Assembly: GCA_022605405.1 (NCBI GenBank) | Contig: JABYQQ010000005.1 | Coordinates: 1,054,001-1,118,000 of the forward strand | DNA length: 64,000 nucleotides | Origin: Earliella scabrosa | Lineage: Eukaryota; Basidiomycota; Agaricomycetes; Polyporales; Polyporaceae | Direction of reading: 5' to 3' | Shown here: positions 21,325 through 34,100 of the stretch, one piece after another | Layout of the letters: each line of letters opens with the position of its first letter | Numbering within the stretch: position 1 is the stretch's first letter | Program-made: the position numbers and the translations under genes | The notes under the pieces: generated by a model | Told to the model about the DNA's origin: nothing | The model's input: the letters and a program-made list of their open reading frames with translations, nothing else | Databases searched by the model: none

Positions 21325-24300
21325 ATGAAGGTCGCGCCAGCCCCCGCTCACCCTCGTCCCTCCTGCTGAATCTACCCTACTTTGCAGTTCGGCAAGCAGA
21401 TCCAGGCTGAGCAGGTCCCCGGCTGGTCGTCCTACTACCTCGACTACAAGGCTCTCAAGAAGATCATCTCTTCCCTAGCCGCGAACCGCCCTTCTGCCGA
21501 AGCCGTCGCGCTCGAGCCGCAGAGCAGCGTTCGCCCCGGAGACATCCTCTCGTCCCCCGCCGTCCCCACCACTCCGCGACAGACACATCTGATCTCACAA
21601 GACCCGGAAGAACCCCCTCTGTACGCGTCCTTGGGCCAGGATGACAATCGCGGGCCGAGCTTTCAGGCCCACAAGGCCGCCTTCTTCTTCAAACTCGAGC
21701 GTGAGCTCGAGAAGGTGCGTCCCTGCCGTCCAATCGCGTATGGCCCGCGCCCGCGCACGTCCCGTCCTCGCTTGTCCTGACGCGTGTATATGCACATATC
21801 GCCGCGTGTGAACACCCTGACAGATCAACGCGTTCTATCTCGAGAAGGAGGCCGAGCTCAAGCTGCGCCTCGAGACGCTGCTCTCCAAGCGGCGCGCCGC
21901 CGCGATGCGGGTCATGCCCGACTCGCTCGACGACGCGACAAAGAACCACGTCGAGTGGAGCGCAGTGGAGGAGGGCTTCCGGCTGCTGGAGCGGGACATT
22001 GGGAAGCTGCAGGTAGATGATCGCGCCTGCGTCTCACCGAGCTCATCATACACATCTCCCGTCCCGACAGCAATTCGTTGAGATCAACGCCATGGGCTTC
22101 CGGAAGATCCTCAAGAAGTGGGATAAGCGTTCGCGCTCGACCACCAAGGAGCTCTACCTTGCTCGCCAGGTTGAAGTCCAGCCAGTGTTCAATCGACAGG
22201 TGCGTTCGGGTCCTCGGGTCTTGGTTCCAGGCCGCCAGAGTAGTCCTTACTTACAACTCGTGTCAGTTGATCTCAGAATTGTCGGATACGGTCGCTGCTT
22301 GCCTGTTGGATATGACAGACCTGTCGGTCGGGCTAGGGGGCGAGCTTACCGTGGCGGAGGACGTCATTCTTAGCCACCAGCTCAACATCGACCGCAATGT
22401 GCAGATGACACCCTTCTACGACCTAGAGAGCAATCTACGCAAGGCGATCGCTGACAGTGACAGGACCGCGATCGGAGACCTGGTCCGGTACTCCGCATCC
22501 CTTGCGCAGACTCGCGAAGCACGAAATCATGTCACTCGCATCCTCTGGAAAGCGGTCATCGATGCACCTCAGGAACTGGCCGACTTGATCCTTGCCTCCG
22601 CCGGCTCATTCGACTACAAATTCGTGGACGATATCAATGGTCGAACGTGCCTCCACGAAGCCGCTATTGCCGGTATACTCCGGCTTGTCGACCTTTGTCT
22701 TGCTGGTGGAGTGCATCACGACAAGACCGACGCGTATGGACGGTCCGCGCTGCACTATGCCGCTATGCACGGACACGGCGATGTATGCTACAGGCTCATC
22801 CAGGTTGGGGTACCTCCGGATGTTGTCGATGTTGACAATTGCACGCCTCTTATCTACGCCACCCTCAAGGGCTGCGTCGCCTGCATCAGAGCATTCTTGG
22901 AGGAGGGGAAGGTCTCCGTGCAGAGTCCTGGGTCGAACAGTGACCTGATGCCTCTCTCGCTCGCTGCACGCGCCGGTCACATTGACGTTGTCGTCCTACT
23001 CCTCCAGTATGGCGCGCCTAGCCGGCCGAACACGAATGGAGAGTACCCGATCCATCTAGCTGCGCAAGAAGGTCACGCAGACGTTTGTCGCATCCTCGCG
23101 AATCACGAGGGTTGGGACGTCCCCGACAAGTACAACGAGTGGACGCCGCTCTTCCACGCCGCGCGGTTCGGCCGGGATGCTTGTCTCCGAGTCCTCCTTG
23201 AGGTTGGTAGCCGGATCAACGTCACTGACGAAGCAGGCAATTCACCTCTGTACTACGCTGCGTGGTACGGTCACCGAACATGTGTCGCGTTGTTGGTCGA
23301 GGCGGCGGCGCGAGCACAGGCTGCCCAAGTCTCAACATCCCAACTCTCCCCTCTAACGAATACACAGAGGTCGACCGGGACGGAATCCGACATCGATGCC
23401 ATCCCTTCACTTTACCTTCCCCCTCCAATGATGCCCTACCGTGTCTACGGTCACAACTACCTCGACAAGACGTCACTGGTGCAGGTTACCATCGGACATT
23501 TGTCTTCCCACTATATGGATGCAGATACAGACAACGCGCCAGCCGTACGATTACGACAACCGCTCGCCGGGCCTCAATACGATGACCGATATCTCCACGC
23601 CTCACCTCTCTTGAAGCTGGTCATGACGGCGACGCCTGTCGTCACCTCTGCGCCGTATAGCATCCCTCTTCCCATCCGGGACCAAAAAATCGTCTTCTCG
23701 TTTCAAGTACCGTCACCAAGTGCGCTTTCCTTGGAGTTCTCGCTGTATCCCAATTTCGGCACGAAGACAATTGGTCGCGCGACTGCTCTTCCCCACCTCT
23801 TCCAGAACGTCCAGAATAGCCAACCTTTCACTCTACCTATTTTGGACCCGCGCCTGCACGTCATTGGAGAGGTACGACGGACACTATTCGTCTGTGGATA
23901 CCAGCTAATTCGGGGTCACACAAGGTCTCATTCGAAGTCAACATCATCACGCCATTCAGCGGTGTCAAGCTCGAGATTGGGGGTGCTGTCGAGACGTACT
24001 GGAAGTCGCTAGCGATGCCGGTGCCTGGTGGTAGTAGTGCTAAGCTCTTGTCCCCACGGCCCCCGCAACACGGCAGGACGCTCGGCTCCGCGCAGACGTC
24101 CCCAGCGAACCCCACGCTCGCGGTAGCTTCGGGGCATTCGCTGACGCATTCATCCGTCACCGGCAGCTATATCCATGTAACCGTCCAGGTCACTCGAGAT
24201 TTGCACCCCGTCGTCTTCGCAGAATGGAAACTGCCGGACGACCACTACGATCTGGGAGTGGCGGACGTGACTCTCTCACAATTCCAGTCCTTGGCGTCTC

Positions 24301-25202
24301 GATTAGGTCGGGGCAGCGCTTCGTCGGACCCTTCGGCGTCACTGTCGCAGTGGGCGAAGCGGATAGCATCCTCGATGGTCACGTTGCAGGAGATACTGCG
24401 GGTACGTCTCACCTCGACGGAGCGCCAGCGTCATCTCACAGACTGTCGTCGTAGATGGTGCCCGCAGCATTTGGAATTTGCGTGGAGCTAGCGTACGCGC
24501 CTCAGCGAGTGCGGCGGCGGCATTCCCTGCGGCACCAGCTCGACCTGAATGACGTTGTGAACTCAGTCTTACGCACCGTTTACGACACGTCGGCATTAGA
24601 GGGGCAGATAGGGCGTCGCCCGGTCGTCTTTACGTCCTTTGCGCCGGACGTGTGCGCAGCCCTGAATTGGAAACAGCCAAATTGTACGTCACGCCCCTGC
24701 CCTCCCTCCCCCCTCCGCCGCCGCCGTTGGGCAAATAGCTGTGGGCTAATCTGCTTTTGGTGCTGCAGATCCTGTGTTCCTCGCCTCCCAGTGTGGGGAA
24801 GCCTCCCGTGCGCCGCCAAGCCCGACCGCGCTGGACATCGGCGACGCGCATGACCACCGGCTATGGAGCCTCGGGGCTGCCGTCGAGTTCAGCAAGATGA
24901 ACAACCTCCTGGGCGTGTTCCTCGACGCCGGCCTGCTGGTGAGCCTCTTCCCATCGCTCGCTGCGTCTGCGTCTGTTCGGGCAACTACCGGCGTGTGCTG
25001 ACGGTATTATCAGGCACGCGTCCCTTCTCTGATCCAGGGCGTGAAGGACTTTGGGCTGCTCGTGGGCACGTACGGCCTCCTTGAGGATCTGGAAAGGCTG
25101 CCTACGTCGGCGGGTGCCGAGGCGACCGGCGTCGACGCCGCATTGCACGACGGCGTCTTGACGTACTTCAATCACAGGCAACGGGGGATGCAGGGGCTGT
25201 AG
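21325..25202 (+). CDS. PHO81: Pho81-type SPX/ankyrin phosphate regulator with degenerate GDPD domain
   Basis: Nine exons: 21325-21330, 21388-21714, 21824-22012, 22071-22199, 22267-23871, 23925-24401, 24455-24683, 24769-24938, 25014-25202 (1,106 aa). Exon 1 is only ATG AAG, needed to give the canonical SPX start MKFGKQIQAEQVPGWSSYYL. The SPX domain (to about 190) includes the INAMGFRKILKKWDK helix that binds inositol pyrophosphates. Ankyrin repeats run from about 330 to 550 (for example GRSALHYAAMHGHGDVC). The C-terminal glycerophosphodiesterase-like region has lost the catalytic HRG and HD motifs (VTVQVTRDLHPVVFAEWKLP in their place), which separates Pho81/NUC-2 from the active Gde1. Known role: CDK inhibitor of the Pho80-Pho85 complex in phosphate starvation signalling. 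Confidence 0.88.
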
Positions 25203-25482
25203 CAGCGACTGCGACTGCGACATTTCACAAAGTTCAAATTGTATCAACAGCGGCGACGACGACGACGACTATATTCTTATCGGTATTTCTTAGACAACGA
25301 TCATGCCGCTCTGCTGCAGATAATGCGTACTACATTTACACTACTTTTTCATTCATTCTCACTTTCTTCCCATCCTCTCGCTCTTGGCATCCCGGCCCTC
25401 CCCAACCATGTGTTCATACAAGATACGAGCATTGTAGCAAAGTACTATGCAGCGAGTCCCCTCTTGCGTCTTGCATTGGCAT

Positions 25483-28425
25483 TTAGACAGAAGCATGATA
25501 TAGAGCCGCATATCTCCCATCCCGGGCGAGGAGCTCCTCGTGCGTGCCAAACTCGACGATGGTCTGTCCGAAAACAAAAGAACAGGCCAAGTCAGCAGCC
25601 GGATCCCGATGAGAACGAATCCCGCAACGTCTCAAATATATGAATGGCGCCGCAGACCAGCTAGCAACTACGCCCGACGCTAGATGCTGCACGGAAAATG
25701 AAATGGGATGAGGGGAAATGAAAGGTTGACGCACCCCGTGCTCCATCATGGCGATCTTGTCCGCCCGGCGCGCGGTCGCGAGCCGGTGCGTGATGAAGAT
25801 GACCGTCTTCGCCCGGTCGCCGCTGAGCGTGCGGGAGATCTCCGCGATGGTGTCGAAGACGTGCTTCTGCGCGTGCGCGTCCAGGGATGAGGTCTGTGGG
25901 AGCGCGGTCGCGGTCAGCCCCCGAGTCCGTAGCGTGGGCCGCGGGAAGACACGAGTCCGAACGCGGCAAAGGAGCAAAAGAATGCGGGGTTGGGGGTTGC
26001 GAGGGGTGGGAGGACGGATGGACGGATGGACGGATGGGAGGGAACGGTGGGAAGGAGGTGCGGAGCACGCACCGGTTCGTCGAAGACGAGGAGCTCGACC
26101 TCGGGGCGCCGGGCGCGCATGAACGCTCGCGAGATGGCGATTCGTTGCCACTATGTCCGGCGACGCGACGCGACGGAGATGAGAGGAAGATGCGTTAGTT
26201 CGCGGATAGTGGGTGGTGGCGCGCAGCGGCGGGGATAGGCGAAAACTGTAGAATTTAGGAGAACGCTGGGGGGGACTCACCTCGCCGCCGGAGAGCCCGT
26301 GAAGGTTGTGCGCGGATGCGGGACCGTCCCCGCAGGACGCCTCGCAGCTGCGGTCTGAGCCGTCGCCGTCGAGGCGCGTCCGAACGCCATCCGGGAGGCC
26401 GCGCACGAGGTCCGCTGCGCCCGCGAGGTCGAGCGCAGTCTCGACCGCCTCCGTGCTGTTGATCTCGGGGACGTAGCCGACGCCGACGTTGGCCTTGACG
26501 GAGGTGCTGAAGCGCGAGAAGCCCTGGAAGACGGCCGAGAGGTGCGCGTGAAAGTCGCGCGGGTGGTGCCTGCGGACGTCCACGCCGTTGACGAGGTACT
26601 CGCCGCTGTCAAAGTCGAAGATCCGGAGGAGGACGCTGGCGAGCGTCGACTTGCCTGGTCGGCCGGCGGTGCGAGGTCGTGAGCCGATCCGACGCGGATA
26701 GTTCAGCCACAGTAACGTACCGGAGCCGTTGTAACCCACCACCGCGAGAGTTTCGCCCGCTTGGAGGGTCAGGTTCACGTTATCGAGCGCGGGAGCCGGG
26801 TTGCCGGGGTAGGTGTAGCAGAGGTTCCTGCGAACGCTTTAGCCACAAACACATGGCAAACGTCTGGTCCGATCACATACCTGACCTCAATCGCCATGCC
26901 CTTCCCGGGGCGGTAAGGTACAGCCCTATTTGCTTCTGGTTGGAGACGCGGCTTCAGTGTGGTCGCCGCGCAGAACGCGCCCATGAGGAACACGCCCTGG
27001 AACGCCAGCCGGAGCGTGTGCACCAGGGCCTCTGCCGTAACGAACAGAGTCTGGAGGGTGTTTCGGTAGAGCGTGAAGGTCCCGACGGTAGCCGATGTCG
27101 AGTGCAGCACGAGGAGAAGCGGGACCTGGACAACGACGCGAGCGTGAGCCGCCGGTCGGAAATGAAGCGCAACAGATCACTGACGTTTTGGAACGCTGAG
27201 AACATGCCCGACAAATAGACTCGTGAGAGCAGAAGGGAAGTCAGGCCACTGTCGCAGCCGCTCTGGCGACGCTCCAGCCCAAGCAGGGCCTTGCGGGTGC
27301 GCGACCAGGCCTTGAGGATCCATGGGCCAAGATCGAATAGCACTATTTCTGGACGGTGTGCGTCGCTATGAGCTAGCCGCCGCATAGCTTCTTGTTTTGC
27401 GGCTAGACGCGCTTTCTTTCGGCAGTCGGGGCTGTCCCATATCCTTCGTTCGCCACTCATCCAAGACAGGATCGAAGGAAGTGCCGACAGGCAGATGGAG
27501 ACGATGATCACGGACACGGGGGTGCCGCCAAATGTGAGGGAGGAGAGGAGCCATAGATGGGTCAATAGCTCAGACGCCAAGGTGATTAGCCGCATGACGT
27601 CGAAGGGGGAAAACATTCCGAATCCAGAGAAGCCGTTGAAGGAACGAACGAACATGTCGGACTCTTGCAGAAGGTCGCGGACGAGAGGATCTGAAAGGGT
27701 AGGAACGTCTAAGCGCAGGCGTTGTTCCATCTGTTTACGTTCTATCAGGAAGCGTGCAGAGCTCTGCACTATATTCTCATTCGATGACCTACGGAGGTGA
27801 CATGTCCTTGAGTGTTCGTCAAGCAAGCGCTGTGGGGGACTTACGCGACGAAGTCTAGACCGGTCTCGCACGCCATGCGTGCAAGTTCCATTACGATGTG
27901 ATGCATTACATGGGTGACAGTGAAGTCACCGGACATTATCAGTTTTTGGATCTACGAGTGTCAAAGCTCAGAGGAGACCAAGGAGTGTAAGTGTGAAGCT
28001 ACACGAACCTCGTCAACCATGAGAGCTTGCGAGTAACCACGGAAAGCGGGGAACACTCCTCGTAGAAGGTCGAAGGCGACCATTACGGATATTCTATACG
28101 GATGCATATCCCACAAGGAGGACAGTAGTTCGGATGAAGAGCATCGCGATAAGTTATAGGCTAGTACTAGGTTATGGAGAGTGAATGGCCGATGTGCACC
28201 TGGCGGCAGATACTCAGCGCCTAGCCCGGGGTGGCGTCGGGAGGCTAACCAATCTGTGTACAGATCCGGTCTTTTGTCGGAGGGCCGCTTGAGACGCTCG
28301 CGCGACGGAGGATGCTTAAGGGGGGCGTCGCGGAGGTCATCGCGGGAGCAGCCGGGAAGGAGGGTGGGGACGGTGAGGGCGGCGCGGGAGAGATCAGAAA
28401 AGACAGAGGCAAGAGTGAGAGGCAT
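25483..28425 (-). CDS. ABC transporter-like protein, half size, with divergent N-terminal half
   Basis: Nine exons: 28425-28009, 27951-27845, 27788-27185, 27125-26881, 26827-26721, 26654-26281, 26150-26073, 25893-25735, 25563-25483 (723 aa). The C-terminal nucleotide-binding domain (from about 459) is complete: A-loop tyrosine in NLCYTYPG, Walker A GYNGSGKST (split by an intron), Q-loop AVFQGF, signature LSGGEWQRIAISRA, Walker B LLVFDEP, D-loop TSSLDA and H-loop THRLAT. The N-terminal half is much weaker. It has hydrophobic segments at LITLASELLTHLWLLSS, VSVIIVSICLSALPSILSW and AFQGVFLMGAFCAATTL rather than a textbook six-helix domain. It resembles the ABCB-type half transporters found in basidiomycetes, but the substrate cannot be inferred. 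It is convergent with PHO81 and divergent from FOL2. Confidence 0.82.
26013..26036. repeat. Three tandem copies of an 8-bp repeat in an ABC gene intron
   Basis: GACGGATG repeated three times without change, inside the 179-nt intron between the signature-motif and D-loop exons. It is a simple microsatellite-like expansion and helps explain why this intron is longer than the usual 50-70 nt. Confidence 0.7.
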
Positions 28426-29497
28426 GGCGACACGGGCCTATTGTCTGCGGGGGACGGGCGATATAAGAGAGAGGGCGGACGGACGCCCCGGGATGGAGCG
28501 ACTCCTGACGTGGAAAGGAGCGTTATTGTCTGGCGGCGAGATGGGATCGTGAGCGCCTTCATTTGCTGGCGAGCGGAGGCATTTTATGGGAAGCACGCAC
28601 CGAAAGAGAACGGCCGGACCAAACTGTAAGGTTTAGGCAGTGTGACCGTTTGGTAAGGCGCCAGTCATCTTTGGAAGCGTTTGATAGGCAACCCGCGAGC
28701 TGGACCCTCGCCCACTCCGACTCCCTCTCCCTGCCCGAAACAGCAGCTCGAAAAGTCGCACACGCCCGGGCGCGAGCCGGCAACCCTTGAGCTATCCGCA
28801 CTCGGCCAGCCCGAGGGCCCCCTGCCGCTCAGCCTTTGGGACTGCCTTTCCGGGCAGCCCGGGAACCCGTCGTGCTGTGAGCGTATGGTGATGCGAACCA
28901 GAAGCCGTATGTTTTGCAATCACTGTACGGCCCTGACATGCGTCTGCCACCGCCTTGGACACTTACGATATGGCGGAGGGCGTGCAGCCGACTCGTGCCT
29001 GGGTGACACCATTCCAGGAATCCCTTCTGCCGACTTGTAGGTCCGAGTGTTACCTTGCGCGCCCGGGTCCTTCCAGCGCACCGATCCATCGCTCTGAGCA
29101 GGCCACGATGAACACTGGAAATGGTTACTTCAGTGCCCTCTGGAGAGTACTGCGGCGAAGAGAGACCTCACGCGTGTATCGTACAATCGAAGCGGCGTAT
29201 CGGGAGTTACTTGGCTCTTCCCGTGCCGGTTCTTGCGGCCGGAAGCGTGTGAGGTGCACGTTCACGTGTAGGCACGCGTAGGAGGATATATGATGACAGC
29301 CAACGTCGTTCACGACGTCGAGGGGTGAGTACGGAAGACGCGCGGGTGAGGGGTAGCGCGGTCGAGGTGCAACTTGAACGTGCTCTCTCCGACTGTCGGC
29401 GCCTGATTTCTCACCGGACGATGTCAGCGTCCCACAAGTATTTGAACGTCGACTGTACGGTGTGCTCCGCCCCTTTGTCTTCTCACTGCTGGCGGCC
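28426..29497. other. Divergent intergenic region ABC gene / FOL2
   Basis: About 1.07 kb. Frames in it have no family resemblance. A TATA-like ATATAAG at 28460-28466 reads rightward, away from the ABC gene, and is far from FOL2. Its reverse (CTTATAT) is about 35 bp upstream of the ABC start codon, so it could serve that gene if the leader is very short. No repeat or RNA gene was recognised. Confidence 0.4.
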
Positions 29498-30708
29498 ATG
29501 TCCCTCAACAGTCCCAACAGCCAAAATCGCCTGTCCGAGACCCTCGAAAAGCTCAAGATTGAGCAGGATGCCCCCGACGTCGTACCGGAAGGCGTCCCAA
29601 ATCACACAAATGGCGAGAACGGCGAAGGTTGCTCTTCCCAACATCATGTGGGTGCCGTGGCCAGACACGAAGGCTACGGCTTCCTCCCGCTCGCGGGCAT
29701 CTCGACCCCCATGTACTCCTCAAAGGCTGTAGCCAAACCTGGGAGCCCCCTGCCGGATGCGCACGGCCTTGGCTGGCCAGGTCAGTCTCCGTCTTCATTA
29801 GTCTCCTATGTCCGAGTTCGCGCCGCTCAACCTCTGCGGCTCGTCCCTGACGGCGTCCCAAGCAAAGTCCACGCACCTCCGCCTGAACGCGACGCCAGAA
29901 GAGCGTGCGGAACGCGAGAAGAAGCTCTCGGCCGCAGTGCGCACCATCCTCGAGTGCATTGGCGAGGATCCGGACAGGGAAGGCCTCCTCAAAACCCCCG
30001 ACCGCTACGCGAAGGCTCTATTATGGATGACGCGGGGCTACGAGGAGCGGCTGGCTGGTGCGTTCTCGCCCTCTCCCTGCCTTCCCTGCATCTCCGCATG
30101 CCCACCTTCCATGTCTGCCCCGGCCGCCAGACATCATCAACGACGCCGTCTTCGAAGAGGACCACGACGAGATGGTTCTGGTCAGGGACATTGAGATATC
30201 AAGTCTCTGCGAGCACCACCTCGTTCCGTTCACAGGCAAGGTCCGTGCCTTTTCTTGCAGCCTTCCCCTGCCCGGTCCCGCACCCGCAGAAGCCGTCTAA
30301 CTATGTGTAGATTGCGATCGCCTACATCCCCAACAAGCTCGTCCTCGGCCTCTCCAAGCTCGCGCGCATAGCCGAGACCTTCAGTCGCCGGCTGCAGATC
30401 CAGGAGCGACTGACGAAGCAGGTCGCGCTCGCCGTCCAGGAGGCAATACATCCCCGTGGGGTCGCGGTGGTAATGGAAGCGACGTGAGTGCCGCCACGCT
30501 TTCCCAAGAATCCCTCCGCTCGCCACGCCCCGTGTCCCTCTCTACGACCGACTGCTCACGACTGGTCGCATCGTTTAGGCACATGTGCATGACCATGCGT
30601 GGCGTGCAGAAGCCGGGCGCGGTGACAGTAACGTCATGCATGCTTGGCTGCTTCCGCACGCAGCAGAAGACCCGCGAAGAGTTCCTCACATTAATCAAGG
30701 GCCGCTAA
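29498..30708 (+). CDS. FOL2: GTP cyclohydrolase I
   Basis: Five exons: 29498-29780, 29863-30057, 30131-30240, 30311-30483, 30579-30708 (296 aa). The catalytic domain starts after [14 protein letters not shown] and includes [34 protein letters not shown] and [17 protein letters not shown]. The end is [19 protein letters not shown] followed by [16 protein letters not shown]. Zinc ligands expected from the family are Cys186, His189 and Cys257 (in HMC). The enzyme converts GTP to 7,8-dihydroneopterin triphosphate, the first step of folate and tetrahydrobiopterin synthesis. An N-terminal extension of about 100 residues is poorly conserved. The ATG at 29498 was preferred because it matches the usual fungal start region ([19 protein letters not shown]). 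Confidence 0.95.
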
Positions 30709-31164
30709 CGGACCCCGACGTGCATAAGTTATCACCACCCCACCCACACTCATCTCAAGCATATATGACAATGTGTCGATTCAACTCGCAATTATCGCGG
30801 CAGTTCAACATTGTATTTTTTGCGTTCATGTAGCACACAACCTACCCGGCAATTGCTTCTTCCCCGCGCGTCGGTCCAACATCGATATCCATAGTTACAC
30901 AATTCAACTTGCACCGCAGAAGTCTAGTAATCCTGTTCTGTAGCACCATTAGCTCGGCGGCGTTCTCGGGCAATAATCCAAAGTTTGAAGCGGCTTCACC
31001 AGCTCTTTTGGGCTCTTCCAGTCTCAACAACAGTTCCAGGCGTGAAATATGGTGAGCATGAACCAACTAGCTTGAGTCCTGACCATTACAGCACCGAGCG
31101 ACTCGGATGATACAATAACAATGTTCCACAGGTATGCTACAGATGTACGGGGTGTTCTCAGAGA
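30709..31164. other. Convergent intergenic region FOL2 / THO2
   Basis: About 455 bp between two stop codons. Both 3' UTRs should be here. An open minus-strand frame of 74 codons (31066-30842) is discussed as a finding. It has no ATG start that fits and is not called as a gene. Confidence 0.4.
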
Positions 31165-34100
31165 CTAGTCCTTGCGCGCCGCCCTGGCCTTGTCTGCGGC
31201 CTGGGGGTCGATCGGGAGCAGCTTCTTCGCGAGCGCGCCGCCGCCCGGGGTGGCGCCATAGCGGTCCCGGATGAGCCGCGGACGTTTGGGGGCTTGTGCG
31301 GTCGGCTCGTTGCTTCCAGGAGTCTCTGGCTCGCGATCTGCACGGGCGGGGGCAGGGAAGGAGAAGGAGGACGTCAGCGCCACGGTTGTCCCATACCATA
31401 CGAATGCTAGACGTACCGGCCATTGTGCGCTTTCTTCCGCCGTCCCGATCGTCGTCCCGGGGCGTGTCCGCCTTCCTGTCGCCAGACAATGCCGGGGGCG
31501 TCTGCGGGAGCGAGCGCGGGTCCCGCTCGCCGATGCGCGAGCGCAGGCTGCCGCCGAGGCTAGGCTCCTGCGAGCTGCCGTTCTGCGCGCCGCTGGGCGG
31601 ACCTGAGGGGGCGTGTGGAGGCTGGTCGCGCTTCCAGTCTCGGTCGCGTGCGTCTCCTTTGCGCGAGCTGTCTCCTCCGCCGCCGGTGGTCATGGCACGA
31701 GGCGCAGAAGGCGTGGAAGGCGGCAAGGTCTTCGCAGAGGGTGGCCCATCTGTCCGTTTATCCGCCAGCTATGCAATTTACCGTTAGACCGAGGCAGCGA
31801 GTGCGGCGGGTTCGCGAGTGGCTTACCTTGGTGTCGATGGACAGACCCTTGTCCCCGTCTCCCGGCTCACGGTCCTTCCGACGGCGGTCCGACTCGCGTC
31901 CGCCTCTGTCGTGCCCGTCCTTGTCCGATGTGCGCCGGCTGCGATCGTCGTGGTGACTGTCCTTGCGAGATGCGCGCTTAGAAGCACGATCCGCCTTACT
32001 CAGATGAGTGAACACTTGCAACGATGCCGTTGTGAAGGCACGTACCTCGTCATCGCCGCCCCGTCTCCGTTTGCCAAGAGAGTCGTCGCCTCTGTGGCGA
32101 CCGGTCTCGGGCCTGTTGGGCAACCCACGGTCGTCGGGCGGGGCATTCGTCGAAGCAGGTGCGGGCCCCCGCCCAGAGCCTTCCCTCTCCTTCCGCGCGT
32201 CGCGGTCCCGGTCCTTCTCATCTCGACGGTGACGGTCGCGGTCCCTGTCACGGTCACGCTCGCGTTCTCGTTCTCTGTGACCCTCCCGCCCATCTCTCTC
32301 TCGCTCCCGCTCCCGGTCGCGCTCCTTCTCGCGCTCGCGCTCTCGTTCGCGTGGGTGCTCACGCTCCCGCCGGTCCCTGTCGCCATGCCGGTCGCGCCCC
32401 CTGTCTCTGTCGCGTTCGGGGTCCCTCTCGCGCTCCTCGCGTGCACGACGCTCGTTACGGCTCTCCCGACGCGTCACGTCGCGTGGTTCCTGACGAGCAT
32501 CGCGCTCGGGCCTCTTGTCATCGGGTTTGTCGCCTCCACGAGAACGACGGTCACCGCTGGCCCTAGACTCCTGGCTGGGGTTCCTCGTTCCTGGCCGGCT
32601 CGCGGGCGAAGGTGACCTGCGGCGTGGCGAGGGAGGACGCGCCCCGCCAGCCTGCGCACGGGGTTCTGTAGGCGGCTGGAGGTCTGTCTTCTCCCCGGCA
32701 ACTCCCCTCGTCTGCTTCGCCGTCTCTCGGAGTTCTTGCGCAGAAAGCGTCTGGCTCGGCTCAGAGGGCGGAGGCATGACAGGCTGCGCCTTCTGATCCA
32801 CAGAACCATGAGGGCCTCGGGGCGAGTTTGGAATGGATCTGGTCGCTCCAGCACGAACGGCCATAGGCTGGTTGGGTGTCGCCGGCCGAGATGACCGCAT
32901 AGCGTCGCTCACTGACGGCGGAATAGAAGACGGGCCTTTCAGGGCAGTGGGCGCAGCCAGGTTCTCCCGGGGTGGTGCCTGGTCGACGTCCATAGCTTCT
33001 GCCCTCTGGCCGCCTCTTGCGTCCACCTGAGTCTTGCTCTCGTCAGCACTCTTCGCGTCTGGCCTGACCCTCTTCACGACCTCAGGACGAGGGACGCTAC
33101 GGGACAAATGTGAGTACAAGACTTCCACACACTTCACAAGACACACCTGTCAAGCGCCATCTTCGTGGTACTGGGTGTTCCGTTCCGATCCACAGGGGCG
33201 GGTGACGACGCGTTAGAATTTGCGAGTTGGGCCTTGGATGCGGAGGGTGCCGATGAAGGAGGCGCGGTCCGCCGACTATCAGAGGGAGCTTGTGGGACCA
33301 CGTTGGCCGCTGAACTGGTCAAGTAGGCTGGATCCGGCGGAGCCTTATAGCTCTTAGTCGCGCTAGAGGTGCTCGGTGGGTCCTACGCGAGTTAGATGAG
33401 CGAGCTGCGACTGACGTAAATTTGGAAGGAACTTACTACGTGGATCTGAGGGACTGGAATGTTCGTCCATGCCGATTCTCGCTTCTTCAAACTCGCAAAG
33501 TAACTGCAGGTGGTGAATTAGCAAGAGTGATCAGAACGTGAAGATGAGTTCGAACATACGCTCGCCCAAGAATCTTGAGGTCCCCGCGCTCCTCCTTGTC
33601 AACGAACTTCTCGATGGCTCTGCTCAGGCTGTTTCCTATAAAGTCGTTGACGTACGAGACTGGGAAGACCGGCAGAATCTGCTTGAGGACGATGATCGTG
33701 TTGTAGACATGCATGAACTCTCCAGACTCGATCGACTCCACCAAGCACTGCGACAACGTCAATCAACGTCAACAAGTAGGGAGAAGGAGGAAAGCTCACC
33801 TTGCCAAGCTTGCGATGCCACTTGCGCACGACTTGCTTATAGTCATTCCAAGAGATCAGGTCTTCCTGAGCGACTGTGCCACGGGTAGCCGAGAAGCGCA
33901 GCTGCATGCCGGGCAGCCAGACGGTGTTGCCACCAAATTTGGTGCGATTCTCCTGCATATACAGATGTTCATCCTTGTACCACTTGGAGATGTCGGTCAA
34001 GATGCCAAGAAGGAAACGACCTGTGAACGGTGTATCAACAAGACTATAGATATGCACAGTTGGGCACCGATTTACCGTAGTTCTGGGCTTCGTACTCGCT

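Noticed and set aside
23222..23476. Possible active glycerophosphodiesterase (Gde1) identity for the PHO81 gene
   Set aside because: The catalytic HRG and HD residues are not present in the GDPD-like part, which fits Pho81/NUC-2.
32003..32049. A possible extra intron in THO2 exon 18 beginning with GTACGT
   Set aside because: No acceptor downstream restores the phase and the reading frame is open through it, so it was kept as coding.
31818..32615. A 265-codon plus-strand frame opposite THO2, Val/Leu/Pro-rich and membrane-like
   Set aside because: It is the shadow of the Arg/Glu/Asp tract of THO2: repeated GAG/CGC codons read as Leu/Ala/Val on the complementary strand.
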